From contig CANBFE010000001.1 in assembly GCA_947367855.1 (NCBI GenBank), forward strand, positions 62,001 through 126,000: DNA of 64,000 nt, read 5' to 3'. The notes beneath the pieces were generated by a model, which worked only from the letters and a program-made list of their open reading frames with translations, was not told the origin of the DNA and searched no databases. Positions 33,701 to 42,786 of the stretch are shown in pieces. Position 1 is the first letter of the stretch. Each line of letters opens with the position of its first letter. The DNA is from an uncultured Lachnospiraceae bacterium (lineage in GTDB: Bacteria; Bacillota; Clostridia; Lachnospirales; Lachnospiraceae). The position numbers were made by a program, and so were the translations under genes.

Positions 33701-36700
33701 ATTGCCATCGGATATATCGAAGAGGAAGACCCAAGAGATGTGAAAGAGGCGGAAGATGGAACCATGTGGCTCCATCTTGCCGATTCTTTTGAATATAAGG
33801 ATAAGGCGTTTCGGATTACCTTTTACGTGGAAGGGGAAGCCATTCTGCCAAAGGGAGTCCTGACCGAAAAGAACACAAAAAAAAATTCCAAATCTGATCT
33901 GTCAGGAGAAGCGGGAAGCGTAGATGCCTCCGCTGACGGCGAAGAGCTTTCAGAGACAGAATCCGAAGAGACAGCAGATGCAGATACTCCGGCAGATGAC
34001 CAGGAGGCGGTAGAAGAGGAAGCAGATACATCTGAAGAGGCAGAGGAATCAGCAGAATCGGATGTTCCTGCAGAAAGCGAAGAAGCGGCAGAATCGGATG
34101 TTCCGGCAGAAAGCGAGGAATCAGCGGAATCGGATGCTTCATCAGATGCAGAAGACCCCGGTAATTATATTGATATTCGTAAGCTGAAATTTAAAGTGGA
34201 ACAGATGAGTACAGAATCCGAGGAGTATAAGGCATTTCTGGAACATACGGTTACAGGCAACGGGATTGATGAGCTATACAGGATGCAGGTGCTGACATAC
34301 TCGCTGACCTATGAGGACGAAGAACTGGATTTATCAAAATGTAAGATCACAGTGGAAATCCGTCCGGCACAGGAGCTGCAGGATGCCATGGGCCAGTCTG
34401 TTACGGATGGAGTTGCCTATCTGCTGAATACGGATGGGGAGGCTGTCCCGGAGGTGGTTGAATTCACTCCGGATGACGTGTCCTACAGCATGGAAATTCC
34501 CGAGGCGGAAGAAGGGGCCGAATCAGATGATGCGGAGACAGAAGCCGGGGAAGAGGAAGAAGTGCTCCCTGAGGAAAACCCTTCAGAGCAGACAGACAAT
34601 GCGCCTCAGTACAGTGCTTCCGACGCAGGAGGAACTGAGGCGGCAGGAAACGGAGTGGACACGATCTCCCTGACAGTCATGGCAATGGCAGAGGATGGAC
34701 CGGCAGATCTGGTTCAGATGGATTATGACGGAGCGGAGGATGCCTGGATGAAAGCGGATTTAACCGGAATCCAGGTCTTTGCTGCCCAGGCATCCGGTCA
34801 GCCCAACCCAAAGTTTACCGTGCAGTATTATGCGAATCTGGAAAAGGTGGCTTTCAATGATGATACATTAAAGGAAAACATTGACGGCACAAATACAAAT
34901 GAACTGCCTGTTATTGATACAAGCGGCGGCAAGCTGCCGGTGAACGGGAATGGAGGAGATGCTTCACCAAATGGCAATGCTATCAGAAAGCTGTATGTAG
35001 ATACGCAGACCGGCAAGCTTAAAACAAAAACGGAGCTGACAGAGGTATATGAGGAACGGCCTTATGAATACCATAAAGCTCCCACGATTAATTACATCAA
35101 TGCGTTGATTGAAAATGCCAGTTATGAGCTGAAGAAGGTGTGGGTTTTAGAGGAGGGAAAGGATCCGGAAAGTACAGCGGAAGGCGACTGGAATATATAT
35201 GACTATAATGAAAACCTGCATTTTACGAATCGTAAACTGTCAGAGGGAATAGTTGACGGACAGACATATGTTTATATAGCGGATAACAGTATCATCCGTC
35301 TGGTGTATGACACAACGGAGTTGGATAAAGATTTCCAGGCCGCATTTTATGATTATGACATCGGTGACGGGAAAATCTACGAGAATGAGGCAGATGCCAA
35401 GAATGGGAAGAATGGAAAACCCACAAGCGAACAGGGCACAGGCACATGGTATATGGGAACCGGACAGCAGGGAATCAACAGTCCCAAAAACTATTCCGAA
35501 TCCGGTGCGAAGTTTGCCTTCGGAAACGCCAATACCGGTTCCGGTCTGCAGCATGAACAGTGGAACGGGAATCTGCTGAATAAGAACAACACTGCCCAGG
35601 GCGGGCATCCGACAGTCTCCGGCAGCTACAAAGGCTGTACCTTTGGCCTGGCAGTCAGCCTGGTAAACGGTAAGATTCAATATGCCGACGGGATTACCGT
35701 GCCTAATCTCTTTAATGAGGAGGCTGCTATCGGAAAGACGGCATATGACAACAATGAATATTCGCTGAAGTTTAACCGTGTGGGCGACACACATACCTTA
35801 ACGGCGGTCAACGGGGCAAAGACCGATAACCTGGACTCTTTCAATCATCCAAACCCCTATGGCGACAAAGTACACAATCATATCTGGACCAATAATTTCT
35901 GGCCCATGGATTCTGCAGGCTCCTACGGAACAAACGGGCATGATATGAAGTTCGGTGATTATGGCAGGCGGGAAAATTATAAGTTTGCCGGTCTGGCAGG
36001 CAGCAGCGGCGGAAGCGCGGTGGCAAACGGAACTTTTCCGTGGAGTGATGACGGACAGGATCATAACAGCTATTTCGGCATGCATTATAAGGTTGAGTTT
36101 GATCTGGTTGCCGATTATACAGGACCCCTGGAGTATTATTTCTTTGGGGACGATGACATGTGGGTTTTCCTGGGAGATGGAGACGGAAACGGTACACTGG
36201 TCTGTGATATCGGCGGCGTACATTCCTCTGTAGGCGAGTATCTTAACCTCTGGGATTATATTAACAAAGAGGAAGAAAGGATACATCGGCATGACGAGGA
36301 AAAATGTTATGGAAATGGCATAGATCAACCTGCCACATGCGGCTATGTGGACAGCAAAACATTCACCCTGAATTTCTTCTATACCGAGCGCGGTGAGTCC
36401 GGTTCCACCTGTTGGATGCAGTTCACATTACCGTCGGTTTCTTCCCTGACACCGGAAACCACTGACAGTGATTACGGACATTTAAGGGTGGAGAAGGATG
36501 TAAAGGTACTTGCAAATGAGCAGGAATATGACCCGGAGGATCTTTTCGAAGAAGATGCTGAGCAGACCAAGTATTTCAGGGAGAAGGAATTTACATTCAA
36601 GCTTACGCTTCAGGGACCAAACGGCAGCCTGAAAGACGATTACGCCTATGTAAAGTATGACAAAAACGGAAATGTTGTATCCGACGGTGGAGGCATCCTT

Positions 36701-37075
36701 GCATGGGAGACAATTGCCAACGGAGAAGAATTCACTTTAAAGGATGGGGAATATATCAAGATTCAATATCTGCCTGTGGGTTCCACATATACGGTAACAG
36801 AGTTGAACGATATCGGAATTGAAGGCGTCGTATATCAGGGGACAGTTATAGAACAGGATTCTGAAATACTTCCTGAGGATGATAATAAGAAAGTAGAAGG
36901 CGAAGTACCGGGAAATAGCACCAGTGAGGTCAAATACACAAATAAGTATTCGGCATACGAACTTCCCGAGACCGGCGGTTCCGGTAAAAATTTATATACA
37001 ATGGCAGGCGGCATGGCTCTACTGCTTGGCGCAGGCTTTCTGTATAAAAAGAAATTCAGAGAAAGGAGGGCATAG
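30761..37075 (+). CDS. Giant LPETG surface protein with His/Cys repeats and fibro-slime domain
   Basis: 2104 aa. Residues about 23-45 are a hydrophobic signal/membrane helix. Residues about 60-840 contain about 30 repeats of the form HxHxxxCYDxEGxLxCGYE, in three blocks split by acidic Thr/Ser/Ala-rich linkers. Residues about 840-1330 include beta domains and a Ser/Glu/Ala-rich stalk (about 1045-1135). Around 1785-1815 EYYFFGDDDMWVFLGDGD is the fibro-slime/PA14-like signature, followed by a further HxH repeat and a Cna-B-like domain with KYTNKY. It ends ELPETGGSGK, a hydrophobic helix and a basic tail. Its size and place before the backbone pilin suggest a tip adhesin anchored or polymerised by the sortase. 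Confidence 0.92.
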   Translation: MRVDFLAQAGKLLKEQKQYRRRAVVFLCLAVVVMFGTVTALKLYGQAMTHKVEVLDCCFEVHKHTDDCYERDAEGNPGTEPVCGYADYVVHVHNDRCYDGEGNLTCGLEEQEAHQHTEECYATEKLLVCGMETENTDQTADGGDETGGTDAAGNPEDTAGEGAADSVQNPEGATGDVASGEEAGGVDQTAEPACGVEAHIHTEECYENAVVCGFEEEHIHDGTCAGQELACELGEHTHAEGCYDAEGNVVCGTEEHMHLTGCYDGEGSLTCSAEPHTHDGNCQDAEGNIVCGLGEHIHIIGCFREVYTCGKEAHTHEEVCHTSNLVCGKEEHEHSEICYAQAGEEAAENTAADTEGTAVPPAEAGDSVSTENTDPAVGSSEAEGTTESGSDGNSAPGENGTQGHVHTEDCYEEVTTLLCGKLELHTHDDSCYAADCFDGEGNLLEGSVESCGLPQLEEHVHGEDCFKTVELTPEEVAALNNGAKLHIHEDSCYDEEGSLICGHEATHIHVLECYDEAGQLICGYGTAAHVHEDKCYDAAGGLICGYETATHVHEDSCYDTEGNLHCGYETASHGHETGCYDAEGNLVCGYETASHPHDESCYDTEGNLVCGYGTANHVHQENCHDAEGNLVCGYETASHPHDENCYDTEGNLVCGYETAKHMHEEGCYGTEGNLVCGYETAKHMHEEGCYDTEGNLVCGYEDEREHEHDSNCYDEEGTLVCGNEDARDHEHTAGCYDGEGSLSCGYEGVRDHEHDAKCKDEEGSFICGYEGAGEHEHDAKCRDGEGSLICGYEECRTHEHDAECYDIYDELVCGYEGAENHVHGEGCYDEDGNLACGYELLEEYAISRMFRGEGYTVVAKYNEDAMLPEEARLIVEEITADSDKEHYERRETEYREMMDDEAASMRALLKIGFYVESEEGLTEVEPETPVMVSVQFLDEDGLPDGSPVTVIHFAEDGTEMLDGGSAVDNSTTFKMGSFSEIAIGYIEEEDPRDVKEAEDGTMWLHLADSFEYKDKAFRITFYVEGEAILPKGVLTEKNTKKNSKSDLSGEAGSVDASADGEELSETESEETADADTPADDQEAVEEEADTSEEAEESAESDVPAESEEAAESDVPAESEESAESDASSDAEDPGNYIDIRKLKFKVEQMSTESEEYKAFLEHTVTGNGIDELYRMQVLTYSLTYEDEELDLSKCKITVEIRPAQELQDAMGQSVTDGVAYLLNTDGEAVPEVVEFTPDDVSYSMEIPEAEEGAESDDAETEAGEEEEVLPEENPSEQTDNAPQYSASDAGGTEAAGNGVDTISLTVMAMAEDGPADLVQMDYDGAEDAWMKADLTGIQVFAAQASGQPNPKFTVQYYANLEKVAFNDDTLKENIDGTNTNELPVIDTSGGKLPVNGNGGDASPNGNAIRKLYVDTQTGKLKTKTELTEVYEERPYEYHKAPTINYINALIENASYELKKVWVLEEGKDPESTAEGDWNIYDYNENLHFTNRKLSEGIVDGQTYVYIADNSIIRLVYDTTELDKDFQAAFYDYDIGDGKIYENEADAKNGKNGKPTSEQGTGTWYMGTGQQGINSPKNYSESGAKFAFGNANTGSGLQHEQWNGNLLNKNNTAQGGHPTVSGSYKGCTFGLAVSLVNGKIQYADGITVPNLFNEEAAIGKTAYDNNEYSLKFNRVGDTHTLTAVNGAKTDNLDSFNHPNPYGDKVHNHIWTNNFWPMDSAGSYGTNGHDMKFGDYGRRENYKFAGLAGSSGGSAVANGTFPWSDDGQDHNSYFGMHYKVEFDLVADYTGPLEYYFFGDDDMWVFLGDGDGNGTLVCDIGGVHSSVGEYLNLWDYINKEEERIHRHDEEKCYGNGIDQPATCGYVDSKTFTLNFFYTERGESGSTCWMQFTLPSVSSLTPETTDSDYGHLRVEKDVKVLANEQEYDPEDLFEEDAEQTKYFREKEFTFKLTLQGPNGSLKDDYAYVKYDKNGNVVSDGGGILAWETIANGEEFTLKDGEYIKIQYLPVGSTYTVTELNDIGIEGVVYQGTVIEQDSEILPEDDNKKVEGEVPGNSTSEVKYTNKYSAYELPETGGSGKNLYTMAGGMALLLGAGFLYKKKFRERRA
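30946..33275. repeat. Repeat region encoding about 30 HxH...C...CG motifs
   Basis: The most regular part (about 32270-32870) is near-identical at 63-66-base period, e.g. GGAAATCTGGTCTG recurs many times. Such DNA can expand or contract by slippage, keeping frame because the period is a multiple of three. A long open frame on the opposite strand is a by-product of this composition. Confidence 0.85.
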
Positions 37076-37160
37076 GAAGTCTCTTTGATCTGAAAAATAG
37101 AACTTTGTGGGTTCACAAAAATCGTTTCAAACAAAAAGAATAATCAGAAGGAGGAAGAGT

Positions 37161-39071
37161 ATGAAACGAATTAAGAAATTTGCCAGTCTTACACTGGCGC
37201 TTATTATGGCCCTGGCAATGACGCTTACGGCATTTGCTGCGGATAACAATGAGCATAAGATCACTGTTGCCCAGAACGAGGCAGACAAGACGGAGCACAC
37301 ATATGATGCTTATCAGATCTTTAAGGGGGATCTGGCTGATAAGGAGGGGAAAAAGGTTCTTTCCAACATTGAGTGGGGTTCCGGCGTAAACGGCGAGGCG
37401 CTGTTGGCTGCATTAAAGGCAGACGAAACATTTAATGACGCCTTTGCCGCCTGCACCACAGCTGCTCAGGTGGCAGAAGTTCTGGGAGGCGAGGCGTTTA
37501 AAAGCAGCACGGTTGAAACCTCAACATTGACAGATGCTTTTGCAAGGGTGGTTGAGAACAATCTGTCAGATACAGTTGCAGGAACGGCTACGGGTACAGG
37601 CACTGTTACAATTGATGTTACAGGTTCCGGATATTATCTGGTTAAAGACCAGGATGGCACTGTTGATACTGAGAATGGCGCATACAGCAGATTTATGCTG
37701 GAAGTCGTGGGTGATGCGACAGCTACTGTGAAGTCTGAAGTTCCTAGCGGTGACAAGCAAATTTACATTGACAAAGATACAACCGGTGATGCGAACAATG
37801 CATCCATCGGATCCCATGTATCTTATAAGATTACCAGTAAGGTGCCCAATCATGTGGGTTATAATTACTATTACTTCATCATGAACGATACTTTGAGCGA
37901 AGGTCTGACATTTGATGGAGTAGAGAGTCTTACAGTGACGGTTGGGGGAGAGACATTAGCACAAGGAACGGATTACTATGTTTATACCGGTGATGATGTC
38001 GCGCCTAAGACATTCAGGCTTGCATTTGCGGATATTATGGACTATGAAGTAGGTGCGGACATTGTTGTGACCTATTCTGCAACTGTAAACGAGAAGGCAG
38101 TTGTGGGAACCACAGGTAATCCCAATACCTGGGATCTGCAGTATTCCAACAATCCGGATGATACCTTCGATGGAGAAAAGCGTCCGGATAACAGCGAAAA
38201 GCCGGGACTTCCTGCGGATGAAGAGAATGAAGCTTTAGGGCAGACTCCTGAAGAAAAGACCCTGACTTATGTTACTGAACTGGATATTACAAAGTATGCG
38301 AACAGTGTTGCAGCGGATCATTTGTTGGCAGGTGCTGAGTTTACTTTGACGGGAACCTCAATGCAGGTTGTTCTGAATACAGTAGATTATTATGAGGCTT
38401 CCGAGAACGGAACATATTATATGCTCCTTGATGGAACCTATACTGAAGCGGAACCGATAGGAACTGACTATGTAGAGATTGGTGTTGGTACAGAAGAAAC
38501 TACAACAGGCTACATCAAAAATGCAGCGGGAGGTTTTTATGTTCCGGAGGATACAGCAGAGTATGATGGAGCAACCCTTTACAAGCTCGTCAAAGGAACT
38601 GCCGATAAGTACGCAGACGTAAATACAAAATACGAGAAAAAAACGGCAACTGAGCTCAGCTATGTAGAGGCTGATGTCTCCATTGAAATGACAACCGGAG
38701 AAGACGGTAAAATTTCCTTTAAGGATCTGGGCGCAGGTACCTATACCTTGACAGAGACAGTTACACCGGACGGCTACAATACACTTGAGCCGATTACAAT
38801 CACAATTGGCTTTACAGCGCCGGATAAAGTTTCCGACGGAACAGAGAAATGTGTATGGACAATGATAGCCGACGGCCTGGCGATTACTCAAAATACAGAC
38901 ACAGATGGCGGAATGCTTGGCATCTTCTCCACGGATATCATCAACAAATCCGGTTCCCTGCTTCCTTCCACCGGTGGTATTGGTACTACGATTTTCTATG
39001 TAGTAGGCGGAATCCTTGTAATCGGCGCAGGAATTCTGTTGGTTACCAAAAAGCGCATGGATAAGCGCTAA
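37161..39071 (+). CDS. Major (backbone) pilin, isopeptide-forming, LPSTG anchored
   Basis: 636 aa from MKRIKKFASLTLALIMALAM, a clear signal peptide; GAAGGAGG lies upstream. Domains: an N-terminal pilin domain (about 25-205), a D2-type fimbrial domain (VSYKITSKVPNHVGYNYYYF), a long insert and a C-terminal Cna-B domain with an E-box (GTYTLTETVTPDGYNTL). Sorting signal LLPSTGGIGT, hydrophobic helix and KKRMDKR tail. SpaA/FctA-type backbone pilins form internal Lys-Asn bonds and are linked head to tail by class C sortase, whose gene is next. Confidence 0.93.
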   Translation: MKRIKKFASLTLALIMALAMTLTAFAADNNEHKITVAQNEADKTEHTYDAYQIFKGDLADKEGKKVLSNIEWGSGVNGEALLAALKADETFNDAFAACTTAAQVAEVLGGEAFKSSTVETSTLTDAFARVVENNLSDTVAGTATGTGTVTIDVTGSGYYLVKDQDGTVDTENGAYSRFMLEVVGDATATVKSEVPSGDKQIYIDKDTTGDANNASIGSHVSYKITSKVPNHVGYNYYYFIMNDTLSEGLTFDGVESLTVTVGGETLAQGTDYYVYTGDDVAPKTFRLAFADIMDYEVGADIVVTYSATVNEKAVVGTTGNPNTWDLQYSNNPDDTFDGEKRPDNSEKPGLPADEENEALGQTPEEKTLTYVTELDITKYANSVAADHLLAGAEFTLTGTSMQVVLNTVDYYEASENGTYYMLLDGTYTEAEPIGTDYVEIGVGTEETTTGYIKNAAGGFYVPEDTAEYDGATLYKLVKGTADKYADVNTKYEKKTATELSYVEADVSIEMTTGEDGKISFKDLGAGTYTLTETVTPDGYNTLEPITITIGFTAPDKVSDGTEKCVWTMIADGLAITQNTDTDGGMLGIFSTDIINKSGSLLPSTGGIGTTIFYVVGGILVIGAGILLVTKKRMDKR

Positions 39072-39114
39072 GCAATACGGAAATTTTGTTCTGAATATCC
39101 AATGAAGAATGGCT

Positions 39115-39138
39115 CGGGGACGGGATGTCCTGTCCCCG
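39115..39138 (+). promoter_or_regulatory. Stable hairpin between pilin and sortase genes
   Basis: CGGGGACGGG pairs with CCTGTCCCCG around loop ATGT. No T-run follows, so it is more likely an mRNA-end stabiliser or processing barrier than a terminator, giving more pilin than sortase message. Confidence 0.55.
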
Positions 39139-39257
39139 GGTATGCCGTACAGGCTGACACCTTCACGCGGTGTATGGTGAGCAACGGTTTCTGATCTCGG
39201 GACCGGCCAACGTCAGCAGGTGTAATATCACCATATAAATTCATTGTGGGGAAACCT

Positions 39258-40154
39258 ATGAAAAAAGAAAAAACAGGGGAAGCGAAGGTTAAAAAAAAGA
39301 AAAAGAGAGTTTCGTTTTCTACAATTATACTGGTGCTTATATTGTTGGCAGGAGTAGGAATTCTGCTTTACCCTTCTGTCAGTGACTGGTGGAACTCCAT
39401 GCATGCCACACAGGCCATTGCAGGTTATGTGACAGCAGTGGAAGATATGTCCGGACAGGAACGGGAAGAGATGTTGGAGGCGGCCAGAGCCTATAATGAA
39501 CGCCTTGCCAATGGTGTGGACTTTACTCTGACAGAGGAAGAATATGAGGAATATGAACGTCTGCTGAATATTGCGGACACTGGAATCATGGGATATGTGC
39601 AGATATCGGCCATTGGAGTGAATCTGCCGGTATACCACAGTGTAGAGGAAAGTGTTCTTCAGATCGCGGTAGGCCATATTCCGGGATCATCCCTTCCTGT
39701 AGGCGGGGAAAGAACACATACAATTCTATCGGGGCACCGTGGGCTGCCAAGCGCGAAATTGTTTTCCGATCTGGACCAGATGGTAGAAGGGGATACCTTT
39801 ACCATCAATGTCATGGGGCAGACTATCACTTATATGGTAGACCAGATTCGCATTGTTCTGCCGGAGGAGACAAAGGAACTTGCCATACAGCCTGGAAGGG
39901 ATTATTGCACACTGGTTACCTGCACTCCTTATGGAGTAAACAGTCATCGTATGTTGGTGCGGGGAAAGCGGATAGAAAACATAGCCGGCGAAGTGGTAGT
40001 GGTAGCAGAGGCAGTCCGCATCCCGACTTACGTTGTAATCCCTGCAGTGGGGATTCCGCTTCTGTTCATTACTTTAACGGTTGCGCTGATTGTAAGCAGT
40101 GTCAGAGGCCGCAAAAAGTCGAAGAAGGAAATACTGGATGAACTCCGGAAATAG
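39258..40154 (+). CDS. srtC: Class C sortase (pilus polymerase)
   Basis: 298 aa from MKKEKTG (an in-frame GTG at 39246 is less likely). TM1 at about 20-40. Catalytic His in ILSGHRGLPS (about H160), Cys in LVTCTPYGVNS (about C222) and Arg in SHRMLVRG are all present. A second C-terminal hydrophobic helix (TYVVIPAVGIPLLFITLTVA) is typical of class C. The enzyme joins pilin subunits at their LPXTG motifs. It stands between the backbone and minor pilin genes. Confidence 0.95.
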   Translation: MKKEKTGEAKVKKKKKRVSFSTIILVLILLAGVGILLYPSVSDWWNSMHATQAIAGYVTAVEDMSGQEREEMLEAARAYNERLANGVDFTLTEEEYEEYERLLNIADTGIMGYVQISAIGVNLPVYHSVEESVLQIAVGHIPGSSLPVGGERTHTILSGHRGLPSAKLFSDLDQMVEGDTFTINVMGQTITYMVDQIRIVLPEETKELAIQPGRDYCTLVTCTPYGVNSHRMLVRGKRIENIAGEVVVVAEAVRIPTYVVIPAVGIPLLFITLTVALIVSSVRGRKKSKKEILDELRK

Positions 40155-40237
40155 CAGATACGGTTATTCAGCAAACCGGAGAAGGATGATACTGAAAAAA
40201 GACAGATATTTCATGAAAAGCGAAGGAGGAACTGCTC

Positions 40238-41425
40238 ATGAAAAGTAAATGGATATCTCTGATGGCCGCGGTGACCCTGGTTATCGGCCTGTGTATCACA
40301 GAGCCCATGGCAGGCACAGCCGCCCCTCTGGAGACAGATGAGAAAGGTTTTGTGGCCGGAAGCTGTTCCCTGACCGTCTACCCGGAAGATCCGAACAAGG
40401 AGGAAGCGGACAGATTCGGGGAGGATCTGGCGGAAGCCGGGATTGTGGTGGATCTGTACCGGATTGCCAGGGCCGTCAAGACTCCGGGATATGATAGTTA
40501 CCATTTTGAGCTGATGCCGGGATATGACCTGGAGATCTCCGGGGCTGTGGGCGGAGATGGCACAGCTGACGGGAGCGGGCAGCCTGCGGGAAACTGGGAG
40601 GAACTGGCGCAGCAGGCGGCAGCCATTGTTCTGAATGAGAATAGCCCCGGGACACCGGAGCCGGGCAGCGGAGTCCCGGTGGGAACCAGGATGGAAGGAC
40701 TGGATGCAGGACTGTATCTGTTGGTGGCAAGGGGATCTGATCTGACAGGAATATCGGATTATAAAATGGAAGTGAAGCAGAAGAATGAGGTTACCGGAGA
40801 GGAGTCTGTCAGGATCGCAACCATTGCCAATTCCGGGGAGCATACTTATGCGTTTCTTCCCCAGTTGGTATCCCTGCCTGCAAAGCAGGCGGATGCAGAC
40901 GGTGTAATCAGTACGGCAAATCCCGGGGACTGGATCTTTGATATGGAGGTGAATCTGAAACCGGAGCAGCTGTTCCGGTACGGTTCCCTGGAAATCCTCA
41001 AAACCCTTTCCGAATACGAGACCATGGGAGGCACCCAGGAATCAGCCACCTTTGTCTTTGAAGTGACCGGAAGAGTGGACGATCAGGTGGTTTACAGCAA
41101 TGTGGAAAGTATTACCTTTACGGCGGCAGGCAGGGAAAGCGTGGTTCTGGACCGGATTCCTGCCGGGGCAGAGGTGACGGTGAAGGAGGTGTACAGCGGT
41201 TCCAGCTATCAGCTGACCGTGCCCGGGGACCGCACAGCTGTCATTGCGGCAGATGAAGTGGTTTCCGTGGAATTTGAGAACGAATACGACGGGCGCAGAA
41301 CCAATGGCCATGGAATCAGGAACCGGTTTGTATATGATGAGGAAGCGGGAAGGTGGAACTGGTACTCCAGTCCGGCGCAGGACGCGGCAGGGAATCAGGG
41401 AGAACCCCCTGCGGAAGCAGAATAG
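40238..41425 (+). CDS. Minor pilin-like secreted protein
   Basis: 395 aa. Signal peptide to about residue 28 (ending AGTAAP). A beta-rich N domain shares pilin-style text (IVVDLYRIARAVKTPGYDSY, GLDAGLYLLVARG); a Cna-B-like module follows at about 235-350 (FVFEVTGRVDDQVVY, IPAGAEVTVKEVY, VEFENEYDGRR). There is no LPXTG or C-terminal helix; the end is hydrophilic (WNWYSSPAQDAAGN). It may join the fibre through a pilin Lys or stay associated non-covalently. AGGAGG precedes the ATG. Confidence 0.82.
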   Translation: MKSKWISLMAAVTLVIGLCITEPMAGTAAPLETDEKGFVAGSCSLTVYPEDPNKEEADRFGEDLAEAGIVVDLYRIARAVKTPGYDSYHFELMPGYDLEISGAVGGDGTADGSGQPAGNWEELAQQAAAIVLNENSPGTPEPGSGVPVGTRMEGLDAGLYLLVARGSDLTGISDYKMEVKQKNEVTGEESVRIATIANSGEHTYAFLPQLVSLPAKQADADGVISTANPGDWIFDMEVNLKPEQLFRYGSLEILKTLSEYETMGGTQESATFVFEVTGRVDDQVVYSNVESITFTAAGRESVVLDRIPAGAEVTVKEVYSGSSYQLTVPGDRTAVIAADEVVSVEFENEYDGRRTNGHGIRNRFVYDEEAGRWNWYSSPAQDAAGNQGEPPAEAE

Positions 41426-41437
41426 AGGTGAGCGGAT

Positions 41438-41986
41438 ATGAAGAATAGAAAATATTACCCCGGAGTCCTTGCCCTGGCGGCAGCGTTTACCGTGGCATCC
41501 GCGGGAATCGGCACTGCCTGGTCCTATTTTACCACCTATGCGGAGGCGGCGGGCGGGTATACCATCCGTCTGGGGGACAGGACAGAGATCAGGGAGGATT
41601 TTTCGGACTGGACAAAGCATGTGACCATAGATAATCAGGAGAGCTCGGAGCCTGTGTATATCCGGGTCAGGGCATTCTGCGGAAGCCAGTATACCATTGT
41701 ATATTCCGGGGAAGGATGGACGCTTGGAGACGACGGGTATTATTACTATGACAGGATAGTAGACGGAGGGGGAAAAACGGCAACCCTGGATTTGAAGATT
41801 GAGGGAATTCCGGAAGACCCGGAGACTATGGAGAGCTTCAACGTGGTGGTTATCTATGAGAGCACTCCGGTAAAGTACCATGAGGACGGAAGCCCTTACT
41901 CGGTGGAGGAGACGGACTGGGATGAGATTCTGGATACCGGCAGCACGGAGAGTACCGGGAATGCGGAAGGAGGGGCCGAATCATGA
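41438..41986 (+). CDS. SipW-type signal peptide protein, TasA/CalY-like
   Basis: 182 aa. The signal region GVLALAAAFTVASAGIGTAW followed by SYFTTYAEAAG is the SipW-dependent signature. The mature part is a beta sandwich with paired Tyr-rich strands (GYTIRLGDRTEIREDFSDW, PVYIRVRAFCGSQYTIVYS) as in TasA-like fibre subunits, and an acidic C terminus. It overlaps the next gene by 4 bases. A single Cys is present. Confidence 0.82.
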   Translation: MKNRKYYPGVLALAAAFTVASAGIGTAWSYFTTYAEAAGGYTIRLGDRTEIREDFSDWTKHVTIDNQESSEPVYIRVRAFCGSQYTIVYSGEGWTLGDDGYYYYDRIVDGGGKTATLDLKIEGIPEDPETMESFNVVVIYESTPVKYHEDGSPYSVEETDWDEILDTGSTESTGNAEGGAES

Positions 41987-42774
41987 AGAAGCAGAAAAAG
42001 CGGATAAAAGCGGTATCGCCTGTTGTGACTGTGGTTCTCTTTGCCCTGGCGGTTGTCATGCTGTTGGGAGGCTCCATCGGAGGAACCCGGGCGGCGCTGA
42101 CCTATTATTCCGAAACCTATACTTCCCGGATTCAGATGTACGATATAGGCGTATCTTTGTTGGAGAATGACAGGGAAATATCCTGGAGGGATTACAGCAG
42201 CGCAGGGGACGGGACCTGGAATGAAAATACAGGAACGCTCCTGGAAAACATGCTTCCGGAGGGAGAGACGCTGACGCTGGGGAAAAGATACCAGGAAAAC
42301 CTGAAAGTCAGGAATACGGGGACAATTAATCAGTATGTGAGGGTGAATATCTATAAGTACTGGCTGGATGCGGAGGGGAAGAAGCTTCGGGATCTTTCCC
42401 CGGATCTCATCGACCTGAACCTGGTGAATCTGGGAACGGACTGGATAGAGGATGAGGGCGCAAGAACGCCGGAGCGTACGGTTCTGTATTATAATAAGCT
42501 TTTATACGCAGAAGGGAAAGGCGCTTCGGAGACCCCTCTTTTCGCGGATTCCCTTGTCATCGACGACAGTATTGCAAAGAAGGTTTCCCAGGAGACAAAG
42601 AAAGAGGGAGCTTATACAACGATTACCACCACCTATGACTATGACGGCGTTTCATTCCGGATTGAGGTGGAGGTGGATGCGGTACAGGAGCATAATGCGG
42701 AGGATGCTGTCTGGAGCGCATGGGGAAAACGGATTACAGTGGGCGAAGACGGTATTCTGAGCCTTATGAATTAG
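41983..42774 (+). CDS. Second SipW-type signal peptide protein
   Basis: 263 aa. SPVVTVVLFALAVVMLLGGS then GGTRAALTYYSETYTSRI is the SipW-type signal and start of the mature chain. The domain carries NTGTINQYVRVNIYKYW, close to TasA/camelysin-like repeats in which a donor strand may exchange between subunits. ATGA overlap with the previous gene means coupled translation. Confidence 0.82.
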   Translation: MKKQKKRIKAVSPVVTVVLFALAVVMLLGGSIGGTRAALTYYSETYTSRIQMYDIGVSLLENDREISWRDYSSAGDGTWNENTGTLLENMLPEGETLTLGKRYQENLKVRNTGTINQYVRVNIYKYWLDAEGKKLRDLSPDLIDLNLVNLGTDWIEDEGARTPERTVLYYNKLLYAEGKGASETPLFADSLVIDDSIAKKVSQETKKEGAYTTITTTYDYDGVSFRIEVEVDAVQEHNAEDAVWSAWGKRITVGEDGILSLMN

Positions 42775-42786
42775 GGGGTGGTGTGC

